A stretch of DNA of 64,000 bases from Brevundimonas sp. SGAir0440 (GCF_005484585.1 NZ_CP039435.1:2666001-2730000), one strand, 5' to 3'. Counted from the stretch's first letter, positions 26,096-36,142 are shown. The notes: generated by a model from the letters alone, not told the origin. Numbers and translations are program-made.

Positions 26096-26802
26096 GCCGG
26101 ATGCGCCTCGGCGTCGGGGCCGATCATCCGCCCCAGCCGCCACAGGGCCGCGAACAGATACAGCGCCGCCGCCGGCGCCCACATGATCAGCCCGGCCGCC
26201 TGCTGATCCTCAAGCGGCGTCAGGCCCCAGGCCAAGGTCGAATAGGCATGGGGCGCATAGACCGCCTGCCCCGCAAAGGTCAGCACCGCCCCGAGCAACC
26301 CCATCGCCAGCATGGCCGCCAACAGGGCGATGACCGCCGCCGGCGCAGACGCCGACCGCGCCGCGCACCAGAACCAGACGGCGCTCGCCAGCAGACTGAT
26401 CTGCATCACCCAATAGACCGCATCGTTCGACAGGGCGGCGCCATAGGCGTCAGGCGCGTGCCAGGCCCAGAACACCACCGCCTGCACCGCCGTCGCCAGG
26501 ATCAGCGACCCGTAACGTCTCATGGGCATTGCGGCCGCCAGCAAGGGCGCGGCGAGGCCGACCAACAGCACATGATGCACCGTCCGCGCCGAGAACAGCG
26601 CCGAACTGAGGGCGCACAGGGGGGACACAAATCCAACGGCCAATACCGCGACCGCCGCTAGGCCATAACCGCGCCGCCGCCCTTCCAGCCGCCACACGAC
26701 CAGGCCCGCGGCTGCAACGAGGATGGCCAGCAAGATCGGATCAAGATTCCAGCGCCACTCGCCAAAGGCTGGCGCGGGTCCGCAATACGGCATCCAACTC
26801 AA
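26092..26802 (-). CDS. ctaG: Caa3-type oxidase assembly protein CtaG (PF09678 type)
   Basis: This 236-residue protein has about seven transmembrane helices and belongs to the caa3_CtaG family, distinct from Cox11. Recognisable blocks are RTVHHVLLVGLAAPLL and the FWAWHAPDAYGAAL segment with conserved His residues. In Bacillus the family is needed to form active caa3 oxidase. Its location beside the caa3 structural genes supports this role. It is the first gene of a two-gene minus-strand unit with cytochrome b561. Confidence 0.88.
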   Translation of the reverse strand: MSWMPYCGPAPAFGEWRWNLDPILLAILVAAAGLVVWRLEGRRRGYGLAAVAVLAVGFVSPLCALSSALFSARTVHHVLLVGLAAPLLAAAMPMRRYGSLILATAVQAVVFWAWHAPDAYGAALSNDAVYWVMQISLLASAVWFWCAARSASAPAAVIALLAAMLAMGLLGAVLTFAGQAVYAPHAYSTLAWGLTPLEDQQAAGLIMWAPAAALYLFAALWRLGRMIGPDAEAHPA

Positions 26803-26908
26803 ACCTGCACCCTCGCCCCTTGCCGGATCTCCTGATCCCCGTGAAAGGGAAAAGCCAAGCCAGCTGTGACGGTTCCGCAGGGTTCATTTCTACGACGAAT
26901 TGCCGCGA

Positions 26909-27871
26909 TCACCCCGTTCCAGCACTGGGGGCGACTTCGGCCGTGTCTGTTGTAACCGACCGTGGCCGCAACTGATCGACCAAGAAGTCGACGAATACCC
27001 GGATGCGAGCGGGCACGCTCGCGCCGCCGACAAAGACGGCATGGATGGGCTCACGATCACCAGGATTGAAATCCTCGAGCAGCGGCACGAGCTCTCCCTT
27101 CGCGATGGCGTCGGCGACGCTGAAGTTGCCCACGCGCGTTACGCCGACGCCGGCCAGCGCAAGCTGCGTCAGGCTCTCGCCATTGTTTGCTTCCACGGGG
27201 CCGCGAACCGTGAGCGCATAGTCACGACCGTCCCGTCGGAAAGGCCACACGGGCTCCAACCTTCGGAAGTTGAAGTTCAGACAGTCATGTTGGTGCAGGT
27301 CCTCTGGCACGTGCGGCACGCCGCGACGCGCGAGATAGGCTGGCGACGCCACGATCGTTCGCCCTGTCTCACCCAGCCGTCGCGCCGTCAGCGGACTGTC
27401 CAGCAGCGGTCCGAAGCGAATGGCGACATCGGCCTGTCCGGCCGCGACATCCACGACCGTATCCGTCAGATTGATATCGACGAGGATTTGCGGGTAGCGC
27501 GCCACGAACGCGCCGATCAGCGGCACGACCACCTGCCGACCGTGCGCCAGGGATGCGCTGACCCTTAGGCGTCCCTGCGGCGCGCCCTGGTCCGAGATGG
27601 ACTGCTCGGCCTCATCCAGGTCGGCGACAATTCTCCGTGCGGCGCTCAGATAGGCCTGGCCCTCGACCGTCAACGTCAAGGCGCGGGTTGTCCGCAGGAC
27701 GAGCCGCACACCCAGTCGCGCCTCGATCCGATCGATCGTTCGGCTTACCGCCGATGGCGTCAGCCCAAGAACCCGACCGGCCGCTGAAAAGCTGCCGGCC
27801 GCAGCCACAGCCGCGAACACCTCCATGTCGCGGGCGCGATCCGCGCCCGCTGACGGCGCCTTTGCGTGCAT
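26909..27871 (-). CDS. LysR-family transcriptional regulator
   Basis: This 320-residue regulator has an N-terminal winged HTH (about 14-75; AAGSFSAAGRVLGLTPSAVSR) and a C-terminal periplasmic-binding-like effector domain. The sequence is of the AaeR/DmlR-like group. It is divergent from an MFS exporter with a 92-base shared promoter region, the usual arrangement for a LysR protein controlling its neighbour. The inducing ligand is unknown. Confidence 0.92.
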   Translation of the reverse strand: MHAKAPSAGADRARDMEVFAAVAAAGSFSAAGRVLGLTPSAVSRTIDRIEARLGVRLVLRTTRALTLTVEGQAYLSAARRIVADLDEAEQSISDQGAPQGRLRVSASLAHGRQVVVPLIGAFVARYPQILVDINLTDTVVDVAAGQADVAIRFGPLLDSPLTARRLGETGRTIVASPAYLARRGVPHVPEDLHQHDCLNFNFRRLEPVWPFRRDGRDYALTVRGPVEANNGESLTQLALAGVGVTRVGNFSVADAIAKGELVPLLEDFNPGDREPIHAVFVGGASVPARIRVFVDFLVDQLRPRSVTTDTAEVAPSAGTG

Positions 27872-27963
27872 TTCAAAAATCCTTCGCTTCCGAAAGGCCT
27901 AACCGCTGGGCACGACCGCGTCCATCTGTGCGCAAGTCTTATTGGTCTGCGGATTTCCATCCT

Positions 27964-29127
27964 ATGAAACTCAACCCTCCCCTGCTGGCGCTCGCCGCCG
28001 GCGCGTTCGGTATCGGCGTGACCGAGTTCGCCCCGATGGGGCTGTTGCCCGTCATCGCGACCGATCTGGGCGTCTCTATTCCATCGGCCGGTCTGCTGAT
28101 CAGCGCCTACGCTCTGGGCGTCGTCCTGGGCGCGCCCTTGATGACCCTGGCCACGGGCCGTGTTCCGCGCCGCGCCCTGCTCATCGGGCTCGCCGGCATC
28201 TTCACGATTGGCAATGCGCTGTCTGCGCTGGCTGACAACTACGCCCTGCTGATGATCGCGCGGATCATCACGTCGCTGAACCATGGCGCCTTCTTTGGCG
28301 TCGGCGCCATCGTCGCCGCCGGGCTGGTGCCGCCGGACCGCAAGGCCGGGGCGGTGGCTGCCATGTTCATGGGCTTGACCATCGCCAATGTCTTGGGCGT
28401 GCCTCTGGCCACCTGGGCCGGGGAAACCTTGGGCTGGCGGGCCAGCTTCTGGGGCATTGCGATGATCGGCGTCATGGTGATGGCGGCCCTCGCCCTGACC
28501 CTGCCGAAAGCCGCCGCACCTGCCGCCGGCGACATGTTGGCTGAACTGCGCGTGCTTGGCCGCAGACGCGTCCTGTCGGCCTTGGCCCTGACAGTTATCG
28601 GTTCCAGCGCCATGTTCACCGTCTTCACCTACATCACGCCGATCCTACGCGAACAGACCGGCGCGTCGCTGGGTTTCATCACCGCGATGCTCGTCCTCTA
28701 TGGGCTTGGCCTGACCGTCGGCAACTGGATCGGCGGCAAGTTTGCTGACCGTTCCGTCGATCGCACGCTGATTGTCACCCTCGCTGGCCTGTCGCTGGTC
28801 CTGCTGACCTTCGCCGTTGCCATGCCGTTCGCCAGCGTAAGCGCCGTTCTCATCTTCCTTTGGGGCATCGCCAGCTTCGCGCTCGTGCCGCCGCTTCAGG
28901 TTCGTGTGATGGATGCAGCGCGTGACGCCCCGAACCTGGCTTCGGCTGTCAACATCGGCGCCTTCAATCTCGGCAACGCCATCGGGGCCGCTCTGGGCGG
29001 CGCCGTCATCGCCGGCGGCCTCGGCTACCCAGCCGTCGCTCTGGCCGGCGCCGGCGCGTCCGCCCTTGGTCTGCTGATGATCATGCTGATGTCACGCCGA
29101 CCAGCTGTTTTGGTCGCAGCCGAGTAG
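27964..29127 (+). CDS. MFS transporter, AraJ/sugar-efflux type
   Basis: This 387-residue protein has 12 transmembrane segments and the DHA1-like AraJ signature at its N-terminus (GIGVTEFAPMGLLPVIA). The start at 27964 is chosen because upstream in-frame residues are Arg/Pro-rich and lack transporter character. It probably exports a small sugar-like or drug molecule by proton antiport. The adjacent divergent LysR gene is the likely regulator. The 3' end faces the end of a small minus-strand gene with a 13-base gap. Confidence 0.9.
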   Translation: MKLNPPLLALAAGAFGIGVTEFAPMGLLPVIATDLGVSIPSAGLLISAYALGVVLGAPLMTLATGRVPRRALLIGLAGIFTIGNALSALADNYALLMIARIITSLNHGAFFGVGAIVAAGLVPPDRKAGAVAAMFMGLTIANVLGVPLATWAGETLGWRASFWGIAMIGVMVMAALALTLPKAAAPAAGDMLAELRVLGRRRVLSALALTVIGSSAMFTVFTYITPILREQTGASLGFITAMLVLYGLGLTVGNWIGGKFADRSVDRTLIVTLAGLSLVLLTFAVAMPFASVSAVLIFLWGIASFALVPPLQVRVMDAARDAPNLASAVNIGAFNLGNAIGAALGGAVIAGGLGYPAVALAGAGASALGLLMIMLMSRRPAVLVAAE

Positions 29128-29140
29128 GCAGCTCCGTCAG

Positions 29141-29401
29141 TCAGCCGTTGTCATTGCCGGCGCTTTGGCAGCGGTGTTCGAGCGATAGTCGGCGGACGTC
29201 GGCGGCGTTTTGAAAGACGGCGCGGCTGATGAAGGCGCCCATGTCGCGCCAAGCATTGGATATGGTCTGGAAGGTCTGTTCGTCGGTCTGGCTGGCGGCC
29301 AGGGCTTCGTTCCAGCGCGACGTCAGCGCATTGATCTCGTCGAGCATCAAAAGCCGCCCGCAGGCCAGGGTCATCCGGTAGCTTGCGCTTCCTTGGCTCA
29401 T
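29141..29401 (-). CDS. Small protein of unknown function paired with globin chemoreceptor
   Basis: This 86-residue, mostly helical, soluble protein has no signal peptide or membrane segment. Its ATG lies two bases after the stop of the globin-coupled chemoreceptor gene, so it is the second gene of a two-gene operon. Residues 15-70 (LLMLDEINALTSRWNEAL onwards) could form an amphipathic helical hairpin. I recognise no family. Position suggests an accessory or adaptor for the receptor. Confidence 0.7.
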   Translation of the reverse strand: MSQGSASYRMTLACGRLLMLDEINALTSRWNEALAASQTDEQTFQTISNAWRDMGAFISRAVFQNAADVRRLSLEHRCQSAGNDNG

Positions 29402-29403
29402 TG

Positions 29404-31014
29404 TCAGAACTCCTCCCAGCCGGCCGTGTCCGCCTCCTCCACGACGGCCAGGGCGGCCGAGCCGGAGGATCGCAGGACGGCCGGACGCATGGGCCGAGGC
29501 GCGCTCGGCTTGCGCGGCGCCGGCGCGGCGAGGGCTCGGCTGCTGAGCGCGGTTTCGCGCGTCAGGCTGAAGCGCTGGACCAGATCCGACAGCTGACGGC
29601 TTTCAGAGGTCAGGCTGTGGCTGGCCGCCGTCGACTGTTCGACCATGGCGGCGTTCTGCTGGGTCACCTGGTCCATCTGGTTGACGGCGGTGTTGACCTC
29701 TTCCAGCGCCGTCGATTGCTCGCGCGTCGAGGCCGTAATCTCGTTCATCAGCTCGTCGATTTCGGCGACGCGCTTGACGATGGACGACAGCGCCTCGCCC
29801 GTTTCTGCGACCAGGGTGACGCCGGACTTCACCTGGACGGACGAGGTGGTGATCAGCGACTTGATCTCCTTGGCCGCCTCGGCGGAGCGCTGCGCCAGGG
29901 CTCGAACCTCGGAGGCCACCACGGCGAATCCTCGCCCGGCGTCGCCTGCGCGCGCGGCCTCGACGCCCGCATTCAAGGCCAGAAGGTTGGTCTGGAAGGC
30001 GATCTCGTCGATGACGCCGATGATCTGATTGATCTGAGACGACGACTGTTCGATCGCGGTCATGGCCTCGACGGCGCGGCTGACCACCTCGCGCGACTGC
30101 TCGGCGGATTGACGCGAGGTTTCGACGACCGCGGCGGCGCGACTGGCGCCTTCGGCCGCCCGCTTCACCGTGGCGGTGATCTCGTCCAGCGCGGCCGCCG
30201 TTTCCTCCAGCGTCGCCGCCTGATGCTCGGTGCGCCGCGACAGGTCGTCGGCGGCTTCGCTGATTTCGGCGGCGCCCAGTTGCATGGCGCCCGTATTGCC
30301 GGCGATCTCGGCCATGGCGTCGTCCAGACGCTGCATGGCGGTGTTGAAGTCGGTCTTCAGCCGCGCGTAGCCGCCGGTGAAGTCCGACGCGATGCGAGTC
30401 CGAAGGTCGCCCTGCGCCAGAGCCGCCAGAGCCGCCGCCGTGTCCTCCACCACCCGCGTCTGTTCGGCCTCGGCCTCGGCACGCTTCTGGTCCGCCTCCA
30501 GGCGCTTGGCCTCGGAGGCTTCCAAATACAGCGAAATGACGAAATCCATGTCGAGCATGGCGGCCTTGACCACACTGGCCAGCGTCGCCGCCAAGGCCTT
30601 GCCGTCGTCGCGCTTTGAAAACAGCGACCGCGTCTTGGCGTGGGATGTGATGATCGCCTCGATCAGCCCTTCCAGGACCAGAGCGTAGCCGCCGATGTAC
30701 CAGCGCGGCTCCAGCCCTATCCGGGCGTGGGTCTGGCCGATGCGGCGCACGCCCTCGACATAGGCCGGATCAAAGGCGCCCGAGGCGATCAGGCCCCAGT
30801 GTCGCGCCTGGGCGTCCTTGGCTCCAGCGATCTGGCTTTCCGCACCGAAGAAGCGGGCCACGTCCGGCGTCGCACGAACCTGGGCGTAAAAGGCTTCAAG
30901 GCTGGGCTGAAGCGCCGCCTCGATGACGGGTCTGGCGTCAGCAAGACGGGACCTCGCGGCCTTGTCCAGCTTCAAGAAGCGAAGTCTTTGGTCCAGATTC
31001 ATTGCGTCCGACAT
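29404..31014 (-). CDS. Globin-coupled methyl-accepting chemotaxis protein (HemAT-like)
   Basis: This 536-residue soluble oxygen sensor has a protoglobin domain (about 10-165) with proximal heme ligand H96 in GQTHARIG, a HAMP-like linker (about 185-240), and an MCP signalling domain with the conserved tip [18 protein letters not shown]. No transmembrane helix is present. The C-terminus ends in WEEF, matching the xWxxF tether used by CheR/CheB. It should bind O2 through heme and signal to CheA. A small unknown gene follows in the operon. Confidence 0.94.
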   Translation of the reverse strand: MSDAMNLDQRLRFLKLDKAARSRLADARPVIEAALQPSLEAFYAQVRATPDVARFFGAESQIAGAKDAQARHWGLIASGAFDPAYVEGVRRIGQTHARIGLEPRWYIGGYALVLEGLIEAIITSHAKTRSLFSKRDDGKALAATLASVVKAAMLDMDFVISLYLEASEAKRLEADQKRAEAEAEQTRVVEDTAAALAALAQGDLRTRIASDFTGGYARLKTDFNTAMQRLDDAMAEIAGNTGAMQLGAAEISEAADDLSRRTEHQAATLEETAAALDEITATVKRAAEGASRAAAVVETSRQSAEQSREVVSRAVEAMTAIEQSSSQINQIIGVIDEIAFQTNLLALNAGVEAARAGDAGRGFAVVASEVRALAQRSAEAAKEIKSLITTSSVQVKSGVTLVAETGEALSSIVKRVAEIDELMNEITASTREQSTALEEVNTAVNQMDQVTQQNAAMVEQSTAASHSLTSESRQLSDLVQRFSLTRETALSSRALAAPAPRKPSAPRPMRPAVLRSSGSAALAVVEEADTAGWEEF

Positions 31015-31128
31015 GACGGCCCCCTTGCATGGCGGTAAGTTGGACGAGGTTCGATCTAAAAGCCGGTTGAAGTCTTTTCAGCCTGTAGACTGTTTCACAG
31101 CGGAAGCATTGTTTGCGCCGGTCTGGCG

Positions 31129-31587
31129 TCAGGTCGCGGCGTGACCGACGTCCTTCGCCATGGCCTGCAGCAGCGGGATCAGCTGGGCGGCGGTCTTCAG
31201 ACCCTCGCTGGTCAACAGTCCGGCAAGACGCCCGTATTGCGACCGCCGATCGTCCAGAACAGCGCGGCCTGCCTCGGTGATTTCCAGCATGGTGACGCGC
31301 CGGTCGTTCGGATGGGGCGAACGCTTGACCAGATCGGCGCGAACCAGATGATCGACCAGACGCGACAGCGAGGCCGGCGCCGCCTGAAGCGTCGACCCGA
31401 GAGCGCATTGTTTGACGCCGCGACGGCCCTCGCCGGCGATCAGGCTCAAGGCGCGGACGGCGGCATTGCTTTGACCATCGGCGCGCAGGACGCGATCAAG
31501 CTGGCGATCGAGTTCGAGCAAGGCGGTGTCGAGCGCATACAACGCCATCGCGGGATCATCGAACGCCCGCACGGTGAACTCGTCCAT
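31129..31587 (-). CDS. MarR-family transcriptional regulator
   Basis: This protein has 152 residues from the ATG at 31587, which follows a GGGGGA Shine-Dalgarno; upstream in-frame codons are unlikely to be translated. The winged HTH (about 50-115) includes the LQAAPASLSRLVDHLVRADLVKR recognition region (shown here as positions only) and the wing HPNDRRVTMLEIT. It is divergent from the hybrid kinase gene and upstream of the globin chemoreceptor; either could be its target. The ligand is unknown. Confidence 0.88.
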   Translation of the reverse strand: MDEFTVRAFDDPAMALYALDTALLELDRQLDRVLRADGQSNAAVRALSLIAGEGRRGVKQCALGSTLQAAPASLSRLVDHLVRADLVKRSPHPNDRRVTMLEITEAGRAVLDDRRSQYGRLAGLLTSEGLKTAAQLIPLLQAMAKDVGHAAT

Positions 31588-31779
31588 CGTCCCCCGAACA
31601 CCCATAAGTCTGGTGTGACAGGATTGGCCGCAACCTGCAAGATAGACGGAGGTCAACCCTTAGGGCTACCGAACTCCTAACAGCGCATCCAGAAGGAAAT
31701 GATTTCGTACCGGCGCAATCCTAGATTGCCAAGCAAGCCTTTGGAAACAAGGTGGCGAGGCAACAACCGGAAAGAGCCG

Positions 31780-33387
31780 ATGGCGTCGGTCAGAAGACAT
31801 CCCGCCCACCCAGTCACGGCGACCCGATCGCTGGGGATGAGCATGGGAGGCGCGCCCGATGCTGAACTTCGAAGAGCCCTCGAAGTCGCCGCTATCCTGG
31901 TGACGACCGATCGCCATGGGGTCATCACCGACTGCAACGAGAAGTTCGTGGCGGTCAGCGGTTACAGCCGAGAAGAATTGATCGGCTCGACCCATCGGAT
32001 CGTGAACTCCGGCCTGCATTCCAAGGCCTTCTTCCAGGATCTGTATCGCACGATCCGCAGCGGCAAGGTGTGGACCGGCACGTTGCGGAACCGCCGCAAG
32101 GACGGCAGCCTCTATTGGGTCGATACGACCATCGTGCCGGCGCTCAGCGGTCCCGAGGGTCCGGCGTCCTACACGGCCATCCGTTTCGAGGTGACCGAAC
32201 ATGTGCTGGCTCTGGAGGCCCTTTCGGAAGCGCGGCTGGTCGCGGAACGCGCCGCGGCGCTGCGCGACACCTTCCTCGCGACCATGAGCCATGAGGTCCG
32301 CACGCCGTTGAACGGCGTCCTGGGCCTGGCGCAGTCCCTGTCAGGCGCCGATCTGCCCGACGACGCGCGCCAGAAGGTCGATCTGATCATCAAGTCCGGC
32401 GAGACGCTGAGGCGCATCCTGGACGATGTGCTGGACCTGTCCAGAATCCAGGCCGGCGAGATGAACCTTGTCGACGAACCCTTTGCGCCGTCCGACACCA
32501 TCTCCGGCGCGGTCGATCTGATGCGGCCGCTGGCCAGCGAAAAGGGACTTGAGCTGATCTCCCGGTTCGACGGTCTTCCAGCCCATCTCATGGGCGACGG
32601 GGCCCGCCTGCGTCAGATCGTGCTGAACCTGGTCTCCAACGCCATCAAGTTCACTGCAGCCGGCCAGGTGCTGGTCGATGCGCGCTACTCGAAGCCGTCC
32701 AGGCGTCTTCGCATCCGCGTCGCCGATACCGGCATGGGCTTTGACCGATCGACGGCCAAACTGCTGTTCTCGCCGTTCAGCCAGGCCGACGATTCCATCT
32801 CGCGGCGGTTCGGCGGCACGGGTCTTGGCCTCTCCATCAGTCGTCGTCTGGCGGAGCTGATGAGCGGCGGCCTCAGGGTGCGTTCAAAGCCCGGTCGGGG
32901 AACGCTCTTCGTTCTCGAATTGCCGATGGGTCCCAGCGGCGAGATCACCCGCGAAAGCGAGAGCCATGTGGAGGCGCTGGATCGACTCTATGGCGCGCGG
33001 ATCCTCTTGGCGGAGGACAATCTCGTCAACCAGCAGGTCGTCCAGGCGCTTCTCGGCGGCTTCGGCTGTCATATCGATGTCGCCGAAAACGGCCAGGAAG
33101 CCGTCGATCTGTGGTCGGCGCACGCCTACGACCTAATCATGATGGACATGCAGATGCCGATCATGGACGGCGTCGAGGCCATCCGCAGCATCCGCAGAGG
33201 CGAACAGCAGCGCGAGATCAACAGGCTCCCGATCGCCATGCTGACGGCCAACGCCTCGTCCAACCATCGCGACTTGGCCTCACGCGCCGGCGCCGACGTC
33301 GTCATCCCCAAACCCCTGTCCGCCGATCACCTGATCTTCGAATCCGCTCGGCTTCTGAACAACGCCGCTCGCTGTCACTGGATATAG
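31780..33387 (+). CDS. Hybrid histidine kinase: PAS-HisKA-HATPase-REC
   Basis: This protein has 535 residues from the ATG at 31780 behind AAAGAG. A PAS domain (about 35-135; NEKFVAVSGYSREELIG) precedes HisKA with the phospho-acceptor H171 in MSHEVRTPLNG. The HATPase_c domain has N, G1 (DTGMGF) and G2 (GGTGLGLSIS) boxes, and the C-terminal receiver has D456 in MMDMQMP. There are no transmembrane helices, so it senses a cytoplasmic cue. The PAS lacks the GXNCRFLQ motif of LOV flavin domains. It needs an Hpt partner, which is not seen nearby. Confidence 0.93.
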   Translation: MASVRRHPAHPVTATRSLGMSMGGAPDAELRRALEVAAILVTTDRHGVITDCNEKFVAVSGYSREELIGSTHRIVNSGLHSKAFFQDLYRTIRSGKVWTGTLRNRRKDGSLYWVDTTIVPALSGPEGPASYTAIRFEVTEHVLALEALSEARLVAERAAALRDTFLATMSHEVRTPLNGVLGLAQSLSGADLPDDARQKVDLIIKSGETLRRILDDVLDLSRIQAGEMNLVDEPFAPSDTISGAVDLMRPLASEKGLELISRFDGLPAHLMGDGARLRQIVLNLVSNAIKFTAAGQVLVDARYSKPSRRLRIRVADTGMGFDRSTAKLLFSPFSQADDSISRRFGGTGLGLSISRRLAELMSGGLRVRSKPGRGTLFVLELPMGPSGEITRESESHVEALDRLYGARILLAEDNLVNQQVVQALLGGFGCHIDVAENGQEAVDLWSAHAYDLIMMDMQMPIMDGVEAIRSIRRGEQQREINRLPIAMLTANASSNHRDLASRAGADVVIPKPLSADHLIFESARLLNNAARCHWI

Positions 33388-33399
33388 GCTCTGACGGAA

Positions 33400-33429
33400 C
33401 AGGCTTCCGGGCTAACGCCCGGAAGCCTG
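33400..33429. terminator. Bidirectional terminator between hybrid kinase and TonB receptor
   Basis: CAGGCTTCCGGGC (33400-33412) pairs perfectly with GCCCGGAAGCCTG (33417-33429) around a TAAC loop. The 13-bp stem lies exactly between two convergent genes and should terminate both. Confidence 0.8.
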
Positions 33430-33436
33430 CCTTGCA

Positions 33437-35926
33437 TCAGAAGTAGAAGCGCACGGCCGCGGTGACGGTGCGTCCAGGCAGCGCCTGGGCCAGGACCACG
33501 CCGCTGGCGGGCAGGCTGTCGGCCGACACTTCCGTTAGGGCGGTTTCGTCGAACAGGTTGTTGGCGGTCACCGACAGCACTACGCGGTCGATGGGGCGCA
33601 CCTGGACGAAGGCGTTGACGGTCGCGTAGCCCGGCATCTTCAGCTGGTTGACGTCCTGCGTATAGCTCTCGGTCGTGCCGACGACGCTGGCGCCCACCGT
33701 GAACAGGTCCGTCTCGTATTGCGGCATGACCTGGAAGATCAGGTCGGCCTGACGGCGCGGCGAGTTGCCGACCAGGGCCGCGTCCTCGGCCTTGGTGATC
33801 TCGGCGCTGGTGACGGTGGCGCTGCCGGTCAGGCTGAACGGACCGTGACGCACGCCGGCCTCGAACTCGGCGCCCTTGGCCTCGTAGCTGCGCTGGACCA
33901 GAACCAGACGGGTGACGCCGCCGGCATCCGCGCGAATCTGCTGATTGGTCTCGCTGACCTCGGCCCAGAAGCCCGTGACGTTGGCGAACAGGCCGTTGGC
34001 CCGGTACTTCATGCCGATTTCGGCCTGGTTCACCGGATCATAGGCCGCGTCGGCCTGCAGCAGGTCGCCGTCGACATTGCTGATAGCCGGCGAACGCAGG
34101 ATTTTATCCGCTGCGGCGCGCGCGCCCTCGCTGTAGCGGGCGAAGGTCGAGAAGCTGTCCGAGACGCGGTAGTTGGCGCTGAGCGAATACGAAACATAGT
34201 CGTAGTCGTAGTCGACCGGAGTGGCGCTGGCGGCCGGCGCAAAGGCGAAGGTGCGCTCCGCTTCCGAGATGACGCCGTCGTTGTCCACGTCGATGGTGCG
34301 GACGTCGGTGAGGCCGTTGGCGACCGTGCGGCCGCTGACGTCGCCGCTGTCGAAACGGATCGACCCGCCCAGCGCCAGCTTGCCCAGCCGGTAGTTCAGC
34401 GAGGCGTAGGGCGCCAGCACCTTGTACGTCACATCGGTGCGCGAGTTGGACCCGGCGCCCGAGGGACCGAAGAAGTTGACGACGCCGTCCTGCGTGCGGG
34501 GCGTGCCATTCGTATTGACGATATCGACCAGGGCCGAGTTTCCGCCGCCCACGACGTCCTGAAGGAAGGGAATGTACTGACGATCGAACTTCAGATCCTG
34601 CTGGGCCGAGTAGACGCCAACGGTGGTCGTCAGGTCGCCGCCACCGATCTTCCAGACGCGGTTGGCGCGCAGGTCGTTGGTGAAGTTGTCCAGGCTGTCG
34701 ATGTCGGTGTGGACCAGGGTCGAATAGGCCAGCAGGCCGTTGCCGTTCAGGGTCGTCGGGCTTGTGATCGCCTGACCGGCGCGCGGTCCCGTCGCGTAAG
34801 CCAGGGTTCCGGGACGACGGCCGAACGCCAGCGGCGCCTGGGCCGCGGGCACCACGGCCAGCGGATAGTTGAACGACTGGTCACCCGACTGCTGCGCGTA
34901 GCGCATATGCTCGGAAATCGTCCAGCCGTGCAGGTTGAAGCGGGTCTGGAAGCCCAGCGCGCGCACCTGAACCTGATTGCCGTCCTGCAGATTGACGCGC
35001 TTCAGGTTGTTGTCGCCGTCCAGCAGCGGGAAGACCGTAGTGTTGCGCGACGTCAGGGTGTCGCGCGTCATCGAGAAGTTCGGAACGTCGCCATAGTTGG
35101 GATCGTCGTTCGTGCCGGACACCAGCAGAGGCGTCGGCCCATAGGCGATGACGGTGTCGTCCAGGATCTTGCCGTACAGACGCACGAAGCCGCCGTCGAA
35201 GGTCTTGGTGATGTTCGCCTTGATCTGGCCGCCCTTGTTGCCCGTGAAGCCGGCGTCGCGCGGGCCTTCACCCTCGCGATAGAAGCCGCCGACGTGGAAG
35301 CGCACGGTGTCGCTCAGGTGACCACCATAGCTGAAGTCGCCGCGATAGGTGTCGTAATCCAGGCCCGAAGACACCTGGACCGAGCCGCCTTCGACCTCAC
35401 CCGTCTGCGAGATCAGGTTGATCACGCCGCCCGGCGCGTTCGAGGCGAAGGTCGAGGACGACCCGCCCCGGATGGACTCGATCTGGCCGACGTTGAAGTC
35501 GTACCGCATGAAGTAGTCGGACGTCAGGGCCAGGATGTCGCCGAACTCCAGAACTGGCAGACCGTCTTCCTGGAACTGCAGATACTTTGCACCGGTGCTG
35601 ACCATCGGCAGGCCACGGATTGTATAGTTGCCGTTGGTCTCGCCCGTGCTGGCCTCGGCGCGGATGCCGGGGATGGTGCGGAACAGATCGTTGATCGCGA
35701 AGGCCCCGATCTTGGCGATCTCGACATCGTTGATCGAGCTGGTGGAAGTCGCGCTGTCCAGCCTGTCGCGCGCCTTGGCCACGCCCGTCACGATCACGTC
35801 GTCATTGGCCCGCGTCCGGCTGGCCTCCCAGGCCGTCTGGTGCTGCGGCGCAGGTTGCGTCTGCGCATGAGCAGGCATGGCGAGGATAAGCGGCGCAAAC
35901 GCGGCCGTGAGGTACAGGGATTTCAA
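33437..35926 (-). CDS. TonB-dependent outer-membrane receptor
   Basis: This protein has 829 residues if translated from the TTG at 35926, which has a strong GGAGG Shine-Dalgarno five bases upstream and is followed by a good signal peptide ending AMPAHAQ. An ATG 32 codons further up lacks these features. The plug domain lies at about 45-165 (NGNYTIRGLPMV, IESIRGGSSSTF, GGVINLIS) and the 22-strand barrel follows, ending in the aromatic FYF. The FDGGFVRLYGK and LRLGKLALGGSIRFDSGD-type strands fit catecholate or carbohydrate transporters, but the substrate is not evident. Confidence 0.93.
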   Translation of the reverse strand: MKSLYLTAAFAPLILAMPAHAQTQPAPQHQTAWEASRTRANDDVIVTGVAKARDRLDSATSTSSINDVEIAKIGAFAINDLFRTIPGIRAEASTGETNGNYTIRGLPMVSTGAKYLQFQEDGLPVLEFGDILALTSDYFMRYDFNVGQIESIRGGSSSTFASNAPGGVINLISQTGEVEGGSVQVSSGLDYDTYRGDFSYGGHLSDTVRFHVGGFYREGEGPRDAGFTGNKGGQIKANITKTFDGGFVRLYGKILDDTVIAYGPTPLLVSGTNDDPNYGDVPNFSMTRDTLTSRNTTVFPLLDGDNNLKRVNLQDGNQVQVRALGFQTRFNLHGWTISEHMRYAQQSGDQSFNYPLAVVPAAQAPLAFGRRPGTLAYATGPRAGQAITSPTTLNGNGLLAYSTLVHTDIDSLDNFTNDLRANRVWKIGGGDLTTTVGVYSAQQDLKFDRQYIPFLQDVVGGGNSALVDIVNTNGTPRTQDGVVNFFGPSGAGSNSRTDVTYKVLAPYASLNYRLGKLALGGSIRFDSGDVSGRTVANGLTDVRTIDVDNDGVISEAERTFAFAPAASATPVDYDYDYVSYSLSANYRVSDSFSTFARYSEGARAAADKILRSPAISNVDGDLLQADAAYDPVNQAEIGMKYRANGLFANVTGFWAEVSETNQQIRADAGGVTRLVLVQRSYEAKGAEFEAGVRHGPFSLTGSATVTSAEITKAEDAALVGNSPRRQADLIFQVMPQYETDLFTVGASVVGTTESYTQDVNQLKMPGYATVNAFVQVRPIDRVVLSVTANNLFDETALTEVSADSLPASGVVLAQALPGRTVTAAVRFYF

Positions 35927-36024
35927 GGAAGCCTCCAAAGCGTTGTCCGGCAGTACAGAGACTGGACAACTGATTTTCGTTCGGAAATTCTTCCATGCAG
36001 TTTCTTGCATGGCTGTTATCAATA

Positions 36025-36040
36025 AAACACGGAAGTGTTT
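36025..36040. promoter_or_regulatory. AT-rich dyad between TonB receptor and chemoreceptor genes
   Basis: AAACAC (36025-36030) and GTGTTT (36035-36040) form a dyad in an AT-rich interval unlike its surroundings. Read on the minus strand it is followed by TTATTG, so it could be the terminator of the upstream chemoreceptor gene or an operator for the TonB receptor gene. Confidence 0.35.
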
Positions 36041-36142
36041 GATGATTTATAATGCCAGACTACGGATTAATACTGACATAACGACGCTTACGAAGTTCGT
36101 ATTGTTGCGCCGATTTCTTCTACACTCAACTGGATCGATATC

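Noticed and set aside
33719..36025. Plus-strand frame of 768 codons opposite the TonB receptor
   Set aside because: Antisense shadow; no start context or domains, and the receptor is clear on the minus strand.
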